Assembly (NCBI GenBank): GCA_964606085.1
Contig: CAZSFD010000008.1
Location: forward strand, 26,600 to 90,599
Reading direction: 5' to 3'
Origin: CAIQJJ01 sp964606085
GTDB lineage: Bacteria; Chloroflexota; Anaerolineae; Anaerolineales; UBA4823
Length of the DNA: 64,000 bases
The notes under the pieces were generated by a model, which was not told where the DNA came from, ran no database searches, and saw only the letters and a program-made list of their open reading frames with translations. Made by a program: the position numbers and the translations under genes. Positions 17,361 through 25,579 of the stretch are shown here, in pieces. Within the stretch, counting starts at the first letter, position 1. Every line of letters begins with the position of its first letter.

Positions 17361-18644
17361 TTACAAAACCGCCCCAAACACCTTATGCAACGCCTCGCAC
17401 ACTTCCTCCACCTGCGAATTGGTCATCTCCGGGCTGACATCTATGTGGACGGCGCGGCCGAGCAGGTTGAGTGAGCGCGGGCACATTTCTTTGGCGTATT
17501 CGATGCGGCGGGGGTGATTTTTCCACGGGCCGCCGGTGGGCGTCCAGGCGCGCTGCTGCATGATCGGCGTCCAGTGGGCGTAGACGTGATAGTCCACGTC
17601 ATCGGGCTGGTAGAGCTGCCAGGCCCCCAGGCCCTCGGCTTCGAGCGCTTCGACGGCGCGGTTGGCCGTGGCAGCATCGGGCATCAGGAAGATGGCGCAG
17701 ATCGCAGCCTCGCCACCAACGGTGGCGCCGCCGTCGGCATCGTTGGCGGCGGGGAAAGCGATGCCTTTCTGCTGCGCCAGGCCCGCCACGCTGTCGAGGA
17801 TCATGCGTTTGCGGGCGCGCATGTCGGTTAACAATCCTTCCAATTTACCCAGTTGCACCAGCGCCACCGCCGCCAGCAGTTCGGGCATGCGAAAGTTGAT
17901 GCCGGGCAAAATCTGGTTTTCGGGGATGTGGTTGCGCTGCCCGCCGATCACATCGTGGAACATCACCGCCCGTTTGTAGACCTCTTCGCTGTTCGTGATC
18001 AACATGCCCCCTTCGCCGCTGGTGAGAATTTTATTGAATTGCAAGCTGAACGCCCCGGCGTCACCCAGGCTGCCCAGGCGTTTGCCCTTATAGGTGGCAC
18101 CATCGGCCTGGGCGGCATCTTCCAGCACTTTCAGGTTATGCGGACGCGCCACGGCCAACAGTTCGTCCATTTTGCACGGCAGGCCGCGCATGTGAACGGG
18201 CAGGATGGCTTTGGTGTAGGGGCTGATTTTGGCGGCCACGTCGGCGGGGTCGAGGGTGAGTGAATCGTCAATTTCGGCCACTACCGGCACGGCTCCCACG
18301 GCCACCACCGCGGAGGCCGAGGCAATCCAGGTATAAGCGGGGACGATGACTTCATCACCCGGCCCCACGCCCAGCCCTTGCAGCCCGCAAATCAGCGCCG
18401 CCGTTCCCGATGTGACCGCCAGGCCGTAATCGGTTCCCGACGCGGCGGCAAACTTCTGCTCCAGTTCGGCCACCTTCGAGGGTCCAGGGTTGGGGCCGTA
18501 GTAGCGGAAAAGGCGTTTGGCGCGCAGCACTTCTAATACGGCGGCTTCTTCGGCTTCGTCAATGCGCATGCCGCCGGGGTACATGGGGGGTAAGGGAGTG
18601 CGGATGGCGGGTGTACCGCCTTCGAGGGCGAGTTTGGTTTCCAT
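17361..18644 (-). CDS. DegT/DnrJ/EryC1-family PLP aminotransferase
   Basis: 427 residues from ATG 18644, which has AGGAG upstream. The PLP lysine is Lys205 in FNKILTSGEGG. VTSGTAALICGL (phosphate binding) and LEDAAQADGATYKG (Asp pairing with the PLP nitrogen) are intact. The family makes amino sugars or inosamines from keto sugars. The length and the C-terminal PTGGPWKNHPRR segment recall the scyllo-inosamine/aminotransferase branch, but no partner biosynthesis genes are nearby, so the substrate is unknown. It lies 140 bases upstream of the FGGY kinase on the same strand and may be expressed with it. Confidence 0.85.
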   Translation of the reverse strand: METKLALEGGTPAIRTPLPPMYPGGMRIDEAEEAAVLEVLRAKRLFRYYGPNPGPSKVAELEQKFAAASGTDYGLAVTSGTAALICGLQGLGVGPGDEVIVPAYTWIASASAVVAVGAVPVVAEIDDSLTLDPADVAAKISPYTKAILPVHMRGLPCKMDELLAVARPHNLKVLEDAAQADGATYKGKRLGSLGDAGAFSLQFNKILTSGEGGMLITNSEEVYKRAVMFHDVIGGQRNHIPENQILPGINFRMPELLAAVALVQLGKLEGLLTDMRARKRMILDSVAGLAQQKGIAFPAANDADGGATVGGEAAICAIFLMPDAATANRAVEALEAEGLGAWQLYQPDDVDYHVYAHWTPIMQQRAWTPTGGPWKNHPRRIEYAKEMCPRSLNLLGRAVHIDVSPEMTNSQVEEVCEALHKVFGAVL

Positions 18645-18768
18645 AGGGGGTCTCCTGAAAGTTATAGCGCAATATCCATCTTGCACAGATGCAGCACGAT
18701 TGATAAGAAAATTATATAGCCGTTTTGCTGACACGATCCTGCCACAATCTTATGGTATGCTGTGAGCC

Positions 18769-19476
18769 ATGACCACCATCCTCATCGTAGATGACGAACC
18801 ATCAGTCACCGATCTGCTGGCCTACAACTTGCGCAAAGCTCATTACGAGGTGCTGATCGCCGCCGATGGCCGCAGCGCGCTCAACCTGGCCCGCCAGCAC
18901 ACCCCCGACCTGATCCTGCTCGACCTGATGATCCCCGAAATAGACGGGTTGGATGTATGCCGCGAGTTGCGCAAAAGCAGCGCTCGCAAAGCAAGCGCCA
19001 TTCCCATCATCATGATCACCGCCCGCGGCGAGGAGATTGACCGCGTGGTGGGCCTCGAACTCGGCGCGGATGACTATGTGTGCAAGCCGTTCAGCGTGCG
19101 CGAGCTGATGGCACGCGTCAAGGCGGTGCTGCGCCGGGCTGAAAGCCCGCCCGAAAGCACGCCCTCCACGCTGCTGCGCGGCCCCGGCGGCTTACAACTC
19201 GATCTGGAGGGCCGAGCGGCTTCTATCTCTGGCGAAGCGCTCGAGCTCACTCGCCTGGAGTTTGACCTGCTCGCCCTGCTGTTGCAAAACGCCGGGCGCG
19301 TGCTGACCCGCGAACGCCTGCTCGAACAGGCCTGGGGCTACGATTTCGCCGGCGACACGCGCGCCGTAGATAGCGCCATCAAACGCCTGCGCGCCAAACT
19401 GCGCGCCGCCAACCCTGATGCCGATGGCATCGAGGCGGTACGCGGGGTTGGGTATCGAATGAATTCAAAGCAATAG
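18769..19476 (+). CDS. OmpR/PhoB-family response regulator
   Basis: 235 residues. The receiver domain has DDE near residue 8, phospho-Asp52 in LLDLMIP and Lys106 in VCKPF. The C-terminal winged helix (EALELTRLEFDLLALLL ... GVGYRM) is of the OmpR/PhoB kind. It pairs with the histidine kinase at 19745-21199, from which it is separated by a nested repeat. A TATGGT/TATGCT -10 region at 18751-18761 ends only about 8 bases before the ATG, so the mRNA may have almost no leader. Target genes are unknown. Confidence 0.92.
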   Translation: MTTILIVDDEPSVTDLLAYNLRKAHYEVLIAADGRSALNLARQHTPDLILLDLMIPEIDGLDVCRELRKSSARKASAIPIIMITARGEEIDRVVGLELGADDYVCKPFSVRELMARVKAVLRRAESPPESTPSTLLRGPGGLQLDLEGRAASISGEALELTRLEFDLLALLLQNAGRVLTRERLLEQAWGYDFAGDTRAVDSAIKRLRAKLRAANPDADGIEAVRGVGYRMNSKQ

Positions 19477-19736
19477 AAACAGGATATACAGGATGGACAG
19501 GATAAAAATCGCAATAGCACATAACTTACTACACGCTATTGGACAAGTCGGTATGTCATTCCGAACGGAGTGAGGAATCCCTAAAACATTGGCTTTTCCG
19601 AATACTGAAGGGCAAAAAACTAGCTCGATAGGGATTCCTCGTCGCTTCGCTCCTCGGAATGACACGCCATAGTAAGTTATGCGCTATTGCTAAAAATCCC
19701 AAACCATCCTGTATATCCAGTACATCCTGTTAAATT
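19477..19736. repeat. Nested triple inverted repeat between regulator and kinase
   Basis: Three concentric pairs of arms are visible. The outer arms are CAGGATATACAGGATG-like (19477-19509 and 19706-19736). The middle arms GCAATAGCACATAACTTACT (19511-19530) and AGTAAGTTATGCGCTATTGC (19671-19690) have one mismatch. The inner arms are GTCATTCCGAACGGAG... (19555-19582) and ...CTCCTCGGAATGAC (19630-19663). It contains no gene. The outer and inner motifs resemble repeats common in bacterial genomes, so it looks like successive insertions. Confidence 0.75.
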
Positions 19737-19744
19737 CCTGACGT

Positions 19745-21199
19745 ATGCGCACGAAAACCGCAAAGCTCACATCCATTCGCACCCGTCTGACGGTAAATAC
19801 CCTGCTCGTGCTGCTGCTTGGTATGGGGTTGGCCGCCTTCCTGGCCTGGCGCGTGGTCGAGGCGCTCTACCTCGATGCACAGCGCGAAAACCTGCTCGCC
19901 CAGGCTAACCTGACCGCCGCCGCGCTGCAAGGCCAGCCGCTCTCAGCCTCGCTTACTCAACCTTACTCACAGACCAGCAACGTCATGCCCGGCATCCACA
20001 CTCGCCTGCTCAGCGATCAGGGTGTGGTGATCCAACTGCCGCTCAGCGAAATCGCCGCCCCGCCGGCTGAAAATTCCGCCCCCGTCACCCCATCTGAACT
20101 CCAGCAACGCCCTGAAATCGCCCAGGCCCTGCAAGGTCAGGCCGCCACCGCCATCCGCACCGTGCAGAACCGCCGTGTGCTGTATGCTGTCGCACCGGTT
20201 TGGGGTGAGAACGGGGTTGTGACGGGCCTGGTCTACCTGGCCACCCCGCTGCCCGCCGCCAGCCTGCCTGTCAGCGCCCTGCTGCAATTGGGTGGAGTGC
20301 TGGCGCTGGCCGTACTGCTGGCCGGGGTCGCCGGGGCGTGGCTGGCGCGGCGCATCGCCCGTCCGCTCGAAGGGGTGGCGCGGGCTGCCGAGGTCGTGGC
20401 GGAAGGCAATCTCGATGTGCAAGTGCCTATCGAAAACGGTGTGACCGAGTTGAACAGCCTGGCCGCCTCGTTCAACACGATGACCGCCAGCCTGCGCCAG
20501 ACTGACCAGGCCAAAAACGCCTTCATCGCCGATGTTACCCACGAGTTGCGCACCCCGCTGACGGTGATCAAAGGCACCATCGAAACCCTCGAAGATGGCG
20601 CCCTCGACGACGCCGAAGGCCGCGGCCCGCTGTTGGCCGCCATGCAGCGCGAAACCGAGCGCCTGATCCGCCTGGTGCAAGACCTGTTGGTGCTGACACG
20701 CGCCGACGCCGGGGCGCTGAAGCTGTGTTGTTCGCCGGTAGATATAGCCGAACTCGCCCAGGCACGCTGCCAGGCGTTGTCTGCGCTCGCCACGCAGCGC
20801 CAGGTGGCCCTGAAGGTAGAGGGCCAACCAGCAGCCTGTTTTGCCGACCCCGACCGCCTGGCCCAAATTCTGGATAACCTGCTCGATAATGCCCTCCGCT
20901 ATGCCCCGCCCGGCACGGCTGTCACCGTCCGCATCACACAGGAAGGCCGTGAGGTATGCTGCGCGGTCAGCGACCGCGGGCCGGGCATCCCCGCCGAACA
21001 CCTGCCGCACATCTTCGAGCGCTTTTACCGCGCCGATGCCTCGCGCAGCCGTCAGAGTGGAGGCGCAGGGCTGGGGCTGGCAATCGTCAAGGCGCTGGTG
21101 GAGGCGCATGGCGGGTGTGTGCGGGCGGAGAGTGTGGAGGGGGAAGGAACGACAATTTCGTTTTGGCTGCCTGCTGCCACAGAACTGCCTGATCGCTGA
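19745..21199 (+). CDS. Sensor histidine kinase with HAMP domain
   Basis: 484 residues. One TM segment near residues 13-35, an extracellular sensor of about 145 residues, a second TM near 178-202, then HAMP, HisKA (DVTHELRTPLTV, phospho-His near 266) and HATPase_c (N-box DNLLDNALRYA, G1 DRGPGIP, G2 GAGLGLAIVKAL). It should phosphorylate the regulator at 18769-19476. The ribosome site before ATG 19745 is weak, perhaps because the nested repeat ends only 8 bases upstream. The signal sensed is unknown. Confidence 0.9.
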   Translation: MRTKTAKLTSIRTRLTVNTLLVLLLGMGLAAFLAWRVVEALYLDAQRENLLAQANLTAAALQGQPLSASLTQPYSQTSNVMPGIHTRLLSDQGVVIQLPLSEIAAPPAENSAPVTPSELQQRPEIAQALQGQAATAIRTVQNRRVLYAVAPVWGENGVVTGLVYLATPLPAASLPVSALLQLGGVLALAVLLAGVAGAWLARRIARPLEGVARAAEVVAEGNLDVQVPIENGVTELNSLAASFNTMTASLRQTDQAKNAFIADVTHELRTPLTVIKGTIETLEDGALDDAEGRGPLLAAMQRETERLIRLVQDLLVLTRADAGALKLCCSPVDIAELAQARCQALSALATQRQVALKVEGQPAACFADPDRLAQILDNLLDNALRYAPPGTAVTVRITQEGREVCCAVSDRGPGIPAEHLPHIFERFYRADASRSRQSGGAGLGLAIVKALVEAHGGCVRAESVEGEGTTISFWLPAATELPDR

Positions 21200-21236
21200 C
21201 ACTGTTCTGCCTCATGGGGGGGATAAGATGGAAGTA

Positions 21237-21270
21237 AGAATTCGGAAGTTTTCGGAAACTTCCGAATTCT
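21237..21270. repeat. Perfect 15-bp stem hairpin after the kinase gene
   Basis: AGAATTCGGAAGTTT (21237-21251), loop TCGG, AAACTTCCGAATTCT (21256-21270). It may act as terminator for the kinase gene, although no long T-run follows. The next gene's AGGAGG site is 10 bases downstream. The arm sequence suggests a mobile palindromic repeat. Confidence 0.6.
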
Positions 21271-21293
21271 ATAAACTTTCAGGAGGTTCCCCC

Positions 21294-22094
21294 ATGAAAC
21301 AGTTTTCCACTTTATTGAACGGCGCGCTGGCCGGAATTTTGGTCTTTGTCATCCTCGTCATCGGCCTGCCCACTACCCAGGCAAAGGCCATTGTCCCTCA
21401 GCAAAGCAGCGACACAGACTGCAATACCGGGCGCAGCGTCAGCGTCAGTGGCACCGCGGTCGTCAACGTCACGCCCGACCGGGCGCTGATCCAACTCGGT
21501 GTGCAGTCGAACGGCCTGACGCCTGCTGCTGTCGAAGCTGCCAACACCGCTGCCACCCGCCAGGTGATCAACACCCTCAAGGAACTGGGAATTGGAGCTA
21601 AAGATATCGCCACCGATTGGTACGTGATTGACCCCATCTACAATGACTACAATTCGTTGACCATCGAGGGCTATCGCATCAACAACATCGTCGCCGTTAC
21701 CTTGCGGGATGTCAGCCAGCTCAGCCAGGTTATCGCCGTCAGCCTGGAGTCCGGGGCCAACCAGGTGATCAATGTCGAGTTGTATACCTCTGAACTGCGC
21801 CGCTATCGCGACCAGGCCCGCGAGTTAGCGATGCAAGCCGCCAACGAGAAGGCCCAGGCCCTCGCCAATGCTGCCGGAGCCTCGACGGGCTGTGTGATGA
21901 GTATCCACGAAAATAGCTGGTCGTATTACAACGGCTGGTGGTACGGGAGAAATAACAATAACCTGTGGACGCAGAATGTGATGCAAAACGCCGCACCCAG
22001 CGGAAACCAGGGAACGGGCAACGACGATGGCCCTGTCAGCCTTGGGCAGATTTCGGTGCGGGCAGAAGTGAATGCCACGTACAGTTTGAAATAG
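21294..22094 (+). CDS. Secreted SIMPL-domain (DUF541) protein
   Basis: 266 residues from ATG 21294, with a perfect AGGAGG site. A signal peptide or membrane anchor covers about residues 1-32. The SIMPL domain starts SVSGTAVVNVTPDRALIQLGV, the family hallmark, and continues to residue 266 with an Asn/Tyr/Trp-rich insertion (YYNGWWYGRNNNN) near 205-220. SIMPL proteins are periplasmic or outer-surface proteins of unclear role, one being linked to oxidative stress. Its location after a two-component pair hints at a target of that system, but this is only positional. Confidence 0.85.
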   Translation: MKQFSTLLNGALAGILVFVILVIGLPTTQAKAIVPQQSSDTDCNTGRSVSVSGTAVVNVTPDRALIQLGVQSNGLTPAAVEAANTAATRQVINTLKELGIGAKDIATDWYVIDPIYNDYNSLTIEGYRINNIVAVTLRDVSQLSQVIAVSLESGANQVINVELYTSELRRYRDQARELAMQAANEKAQALANAAGASTGCVMSIHENSWSYYNGWWYGRNNNNLWTQNVMQNAAPSGNQGTGNDDGPVSLGQISVRAEVNATYSLK

Positions 22095-22110
22095 CCAGCA
22101 AAAAATCTCG

Positions 22111-22138
22111 TTGACAAATGCTTGTTTTCGAGTAAAAT
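22111..22138 (+). promoter_or_regulatory. Promoter of tRNA-Leu
   Basis: TTGACA (22111-22116), 16 bases, TAAAAT (22133-22138). Transcription would start about 13 bases before the mature tRNA. Confidence 0.8.
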
Positions 22139-22158
22139 TCAGCCCGCACAATGGACAG

Positions 22159-22243
22159 GCCGAAGTGGTGGAATTGGCAGACACGCTAGGTTCAGGGCTT
22201 AGTGACCGTTAAGGTCGTGAGGGTTCGACTCCCTCCTTCGGCA
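22159..22243 (+). tRNA. tRNA-Leu (anticodon CAG)
   Basis: 85 bases. The acceptor stem GCCGAAG pairs with CTTCGGC, the D-arm contains GGAATTGGCAGAC, the anticodon loop TTCAGGG carries CAG and the long variable arm (class II) is GTGACCGTTAAGGTCGTG-like. The T-arm is GAGGGTTCGACTCCCTC. The 3' CCA is not encoded directly after the discriminator A. Confidence 0.95.
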
Positions 22244-22249
22244 CACCAA

Positions 22250-22277
22250 AAATCGCTCCCAATGTTGGGAGCGATTT
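22250..22277 (+). terminator. Terminator of tRNA-Leu
   Basis: AAATCGCTCCCAA pairs perfectly with TTGGGAGCGATTT around a two-base turn, six bases after the tRNA. Confidence 0.75.
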
Positions 22278-22293
22278 GCGTTTAAGCCCGATA

Positions 22294-22322
22294 TTGACAG
22301 GCTAACCAGACGGGGATAATAT
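22294..22322 (+). promoter_or_regulatory. Promoter of the GH29 gene
   Basis: TTGACA (22294-22299), exactly 17 bases, TAATAT (22317-22322). A LacI-like imperfect dyad, TGATAGCGTTACCA (22322-22335), follows immediately. Confidence 0.75.
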
Positions 22323-22335
22323 GATAGCGTTACCA
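22322..22335. promoter_or_regulatory. Weak LacI-like operator before the GH29 gene
   Basis: TGATAGCGTTACCA has a central CG and five of seven symmetric pairs. It sits at the predicted start site of the fucosidase transcript, in the same relative place as the better palindrome before GH94. Confidence 0.35.
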
Positions 22336-22342
22336 TATCGTA

Positions 22343-22362
22343 GGGCAAACTGAAGTTTGCCC
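22343..22362. repeat. Hairpin in the GH29 leader
   Basis: GGGCAAAC, loop TGAA, GTTTGCCC. It forms in the 5' leader of the fucosidase mRNA. It may be a degenerate GTAGGGC-type repeat rather than an attenuator. Confidence 0.5.
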
Positions 22363-22392
22363 ATTCGTTACAAACTGCAAGGAGAATGCCCC

Positions 22393-23835
22393 ATGCCCAC
22401 GTTCGACATCCAACCCGGCCCCTTCCAACCCACCTGGGAATCGCTGCGCCAGTTCCAATGCCCCGATTGGTTCCGCGATGCCAAGTTCGGCATCTGGTCA
22501 CACTGGGGGCCGCAATCGGTACCGATGTATGGCGACTGGTACGCCCGCCACCTGTATGTGGAAGGCCACGACCAATATCGCTACCACCTGCGCAAGTACG
22601 GCCACCCATCCCGCTTCGGCTACAAAGACATCGTGCAATTGTGGAAGGCCGAAAACTTCGACCCCAACGGCCTGATGGATTTATACGTGAAGGCCGGAGC
22701 CAAATACTTCGTGGCGCAGGCCGCCCACCACGATAACTTCCACAACTGGCATTCGCGCACGCACCGCTGGAATGCCGTCAACATGGGGCCGCAGAAAGAC
22801 ATCATCGCCCTGTGGCAGGCGGCGGCGCAGAAGGCCGGGCTGCCGTTTGGCTTCTCCGAGCATATCGGCGCCACCTTTAGCTGGTACGTGCCCAACAAAA
22901 AGGCCGATCAAGTCGGGCCGTATGCGGGCATCCCCTACGATGGCAGCGACCCGGCCTACAAAGACCTGTACCTGCCCAACAAAGGCGAAAAGGGCTTCGA
23001 GGATGGCGTGTGGTACACGCAAAACCCGTGGTGGCATGAGAAATGGTTCGGCTACGTCAAAGAGCTGATAGACACCTATCACCCCGACTTGCTTTATTCG
23101 GATGGCGGTGTGCCGTTTGGTGAGTACGGCCTGAACGCCATCGCCCACCTGTACAACACCAGCGCGGGGCTGCACGGCGGCGTCAACCAGGCCGTCTATA
23201 ACCAGAAAGATAAAAGCGTGGATGTGCTTTCCGTGGGCGTTTACGACATCGAACGCAGCCAGACGCCCGACATCTTCCCCTTCGTCTGGCAGACCGATAC
23301 CAGCGTAGGCGACTGGTTCTACAATGTGCGCGACATCTACAAGACCCCCAAGCAGGTGGCCGAGATGCTGGTAGACATCGTCAGCAAGAACGGCAACCTG
23401 CTGCTCAACATCCCGCAGCGCCCCGACGGCACGCTCGACGACGAATGCACCTACCTGCTCGAACGCACCGCCGCCTGGATCAAGGTCAACGGCGAGGGCA
23501 TCTACGGCACACGCCCGTGGAAGACCGCCATCGAAGGCCCATCATCGGTGATCATTCAGGGTTTCCGCGAAGATGCCGTGGCCTGGACGGTGGAAGATTT
23601 CCGTTTCACAGCGAAGGAAAACACCGTTTACGCCTTCCTGATGAAATGGCCGGAGGGCGGCGTGACTGCCGTGCGCAGCCTGGCGGCGGGCAGCGTCCCC
23701 ACCGTGCTGGATGTGACCCTGCTTGGCGCTGGCCCGGTGAAATTCGAACAAACCAGCCGCGGCCTGGTCGTCACCCTGCCGGAGCAGAAGCCAACCGAGT
23801 ACGCCCAATGCCTGCGCGTACAGTTCGCCAGTTAA
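22393..23835 (+). CDS. GH29 alpha-L-fucosidase
   Basis: 480 residues from ATG 22393, chosen for its AAGGAG site. Family features: WFRDAKFGIWSHWGPQSVP near the N-terminus, AQAAHHDNFHNWHSRTHRWN, and the nucleophile Asp237 in LLYSDGG. The C-terminal third is a beta-sandwich. There is no signal peptide, so it would act on imported fucosylated oligosaccharides. GH29 may also include related activities (for example alpha-L-galactosidase). It has its own promoter with a possible LacI-type site. The GHMP-kinase/nucleotidyltransferase fusion at 29046-30968 might use a sugar released here; this is speculation. Confidence 0.88.
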   Translation: MPTFDIQPGPFQPTWESLRQFQCPDWFRDAKFGIWSHWGPQSVPMYGDWYARHLYVEGHDQYRYHLRKYGHPSRFGYKDIVQLWKAENFDPNGLMDLYVKAGAKYFVAQAAHHDNFHNWHSRTHRWNAVNMGPQKDIIALWQAAAQKAGLPFGFSEHIGATFSWYVPNKKADQVGPYAGIPYDGSDPAYKDLYLPNKGEKGFEDGVWYTQNPWWHEKWFGYVKELIDTYHPDLLYSDGGVPFGEYGLNAIAHLYNTSAGLHGGVNQAVYNQKDKSVDVLSVGVYDIERSQTPDIFPFVWQTDTSVGDWFYNVRDIYKTPKQVAEMLVDIVSKNGNLLLNIPQRPDGTLDDECTYLLERTAAWIKVNGEGIYGTRPWKTAIEGPSSVIIQGFREDAVAWTVEDFRFTAKENTVYAFLMKWPEGGVTAVRSLAAGSVPTVLDVTLLGAGPVKFEQTSRGLVVTLPEQKPTEYAQCLRVQFAS

Positions 23836-23853
23836 ACCGGGCAACCTTCCAAC

Positions 23854-23882
23854 TTGCCACCTGAAACCATCTAAGGTAAGAT
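23854..23882 (+). promoter_or_regulatory. Promoter giving a leaderless FtsB-like mRNA
   Basis: TTGCCA (23854-23859), 17 bases, TAAGAT (23877-23882). The start site would fall at or next to the ATG at 23890, and no ribosome site is visible. Confidence 0.55.
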
Positions 23883-23889
23883 TTTGGTT

Positions 23890-24288
23890 ATGGAAAAAAT
23901 CCGCGTCTTCTGGCAGCAAAGTTGGAAATATCTTCTCGGTCTGCTCGGCATTGCCGTGCTGATCACGATGGTCAGCGATTTCAACCAGCGCACCGCCGAA
24001 GCACGCCGCCTGAGCGCCGAACGCGACCAGGCGCGTGCCGAGGTGACGCGCCTTTCGGCCACCAAACAAGCCCTCGAAACCGCCATCGCCTACGCCACAT
24101 CGGATGAAGCCGTGTACGAGTGGGCGCGCCAGCAGGGACGTATGGCGCAACCCGGCGATAACCCGGTTGTGGTGATTACACCCGTGGGCAGCACACCCGT
24201 CCCCACGCCAGTGGTTGTGAAAACGCAAGAACCGCTGCAAAATTGGCAGGTGTGGCTGGCGCTGTTTTTCGATCAGCCCCAACCATAG
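23890..24288 (+). CDS. FtsB/DivIC-like septum protein
   Basis: 132 residues. One TM helix (about residues 13-30) is followed by a coiled coil (about 35-75, rich in Arg/Glu/Ala) and a short extracytoplasmic tail with a Val/Pro/Thr linker. This is the architecture of FtsB/DivIC (septum formation initiator) in the divisome. The EAVYEWARQQGRMAQPGD segment matches the usual Y..E..AR...G....GE motif. It lies between GH29 and GH10 genes without functional relation. The likely promoter puts the mRNA start at the ATG. Confidence 0.75.
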   Translation: MEKIRVFWQQSWKYLLGLLGIAVLITMVSDFNQRTAEARRLSAERDQARAEVTRLSATKQALETAIAYATSDEAVYEWARQQGRMAQPGDNPVVVITPVGSTPVPTPVVVKTQEPLQNWQVWLALFFDQPQP

Positions 24289-24371
24289 ATCAAGGATACT
24301 CGCGTCCACGCCACGCTTGGGGAAAGGGGTGGGACGCGGTAGCAGATATTCAGGCTTCTTTCATGGAGAAA

Positions 24372-25577
24372 ATGATGTACATTCGATCCCTGGTTTTACC
24401 CATCCTGGTCATATTTATGTGCTTAACCGCCTGCCAGGCGGCAACCACGCAACCGACAGCCAGCCCCAGCCCTCGCCAGCCCACCGCTACACTGGTTGCC
24501 AGCGACACGCCAGGCCCCACAGACACCCCCATCCCCAGCCACACCCCAACCTGGTCGCTGCCCAATCCCACGCAGCCCGCCACGCCCACCGCCATGCCAG
24601 GCCTCGGCCTATCCATCGCGCCCGATTCGCTGCGCGCCCTGGCAGATGCGCGCAGCATCTACATCGGCGCGGCGGCCAACAATAATTTGAGCAGCGAAGC
24701 CGATTACGCCGCCGTGTTGGCCGGGCAATTCAACCTGCTCACGCCTGAAAACGTGATGAAATTCGAAGTGATCCACCCAGAGCCAGATAGTTACAATTTC
24801 GCGCCCGCCGACGAACTGGTTAATTTTGCCCAGGCCAACAACATGGCCGTGCGCGGACACACGCTGGTCTGGCATCAACAAATGCCGCGCTGGCTGAAGT
24901 ATGGCGATTTAACTCCCGAACAGGTGGAAGCGGTGCTGCGCCAACACATCGCCACCGTTGTTGGGCGCTACCGCGGCCAAATTGCCGTGTGGGACGTAGT
25001 CAACGAGGCCATCGCCGATGGACGCACCGGCAAACTGCGCCCCGGTTTCTGGACGGATGAACTGGGCGAGGGCTACATTGACCTGGCATTTACCCTCGCG
25101 CACGAAGCCGACCCCGAAGCGCTGCTTTTCTACAACGACTACCTGGCCGATGGATTGAATGAAAAATCAGATGGCGTGTACAACCTGGTCAAAGGCATGG
25201 TCAAGCGCGGCATTCCCATAGACGGCGTGGGGATGCAGTTCCATTACGAATTGGGCAAACTGCCCCCGCTCGACGAAGTGGCCGCCAACATGCAACGCCT
25301 GGGCGAACTGGGCCTGCAAGTACACATCACCGAACTCGACATCCGCATCGCCGACCCGGCCACACCCGCACAACTCGAACAGCAAGCGCAAGAATACGCC
25401 GCGCTCTTGCAAGTGTGCCTGGAAGCCGAAAACTGCACCGCTTTCATCACCTGGGGCTTCACCGACAAATACTCATGGATTCCTTCGTTCAACGAAGGCT
25501 ACGGCACAGCCTTGCTGTTCGATGCCGCCTACCAACCCAAACCGGCGTTTTTTGCCTTGCAAGAAACGCTAAAATAA
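24372..25577 (+). CDS. GH10 endo-1,4-beta-xylanase, lipoprotein
   Basis: 401 residues. A lipobox LTAC sits at the end of the signal peptide (Cys about residue 19), then a Thr/Pro-rich linker to about residue 75. The GH10 barrel follows with WHQQMPRW, WDVVNEAIAD (acid/base Glu212) and HITELDIRI (nucleophile Glu321). It would cut xylan at the cell surface. ATG 24372 is used because GGAG is close; 24363 and 24375 are alternatives. The next gene, a WD40 lipoprotein, starts three bases after the stop, so they are probably one operon. Confidence 0.9.
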   Translation: MMYIRSLVLPILVIFMCLTACQAATTQPTASPSPRQPTATLVASDTPGPTDTPIPSHTPTWSLPNPTQPATPTAMPGLGLSIAPDSLRALADARSIYIGAAANNNLSSEADYAAVLAGQFNLLTPENVMKFEVIHPEPDSYNFAPADELVNFAQANNMAVRGHTLVWHQQMPRWLKYGDLTPEQVEAVLRQHIATVVGRYRGQIAVWDVVNEAIADGRTGKLRPGFWTDELGEGYIDLAFTLAHEADPEALLFYNDYLADGLNEKSDGVYNLVKGMVKRGIPIDGVGMQFHYELGKLPPLDEVAANMQRLGELGLQVHITELDIRIADPATPAQLEQQAQEYAALLQVCLEAENCTAFITWGFTDKYSWIPSFNEGYGTALLFDAAYQPKPAFFALQETLK

Positions 25578-25579
25578 CG

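Noticed and set aside
20841..22094. A 417-residue frame that joins the end of the kinase region with the SIMPL gene
   Set aside because: Its first part is a shadow frame inside the kinase gene. The SIMPL gene has its own AGGAGG site and signal peptide at 21294, so no fusion is supported.
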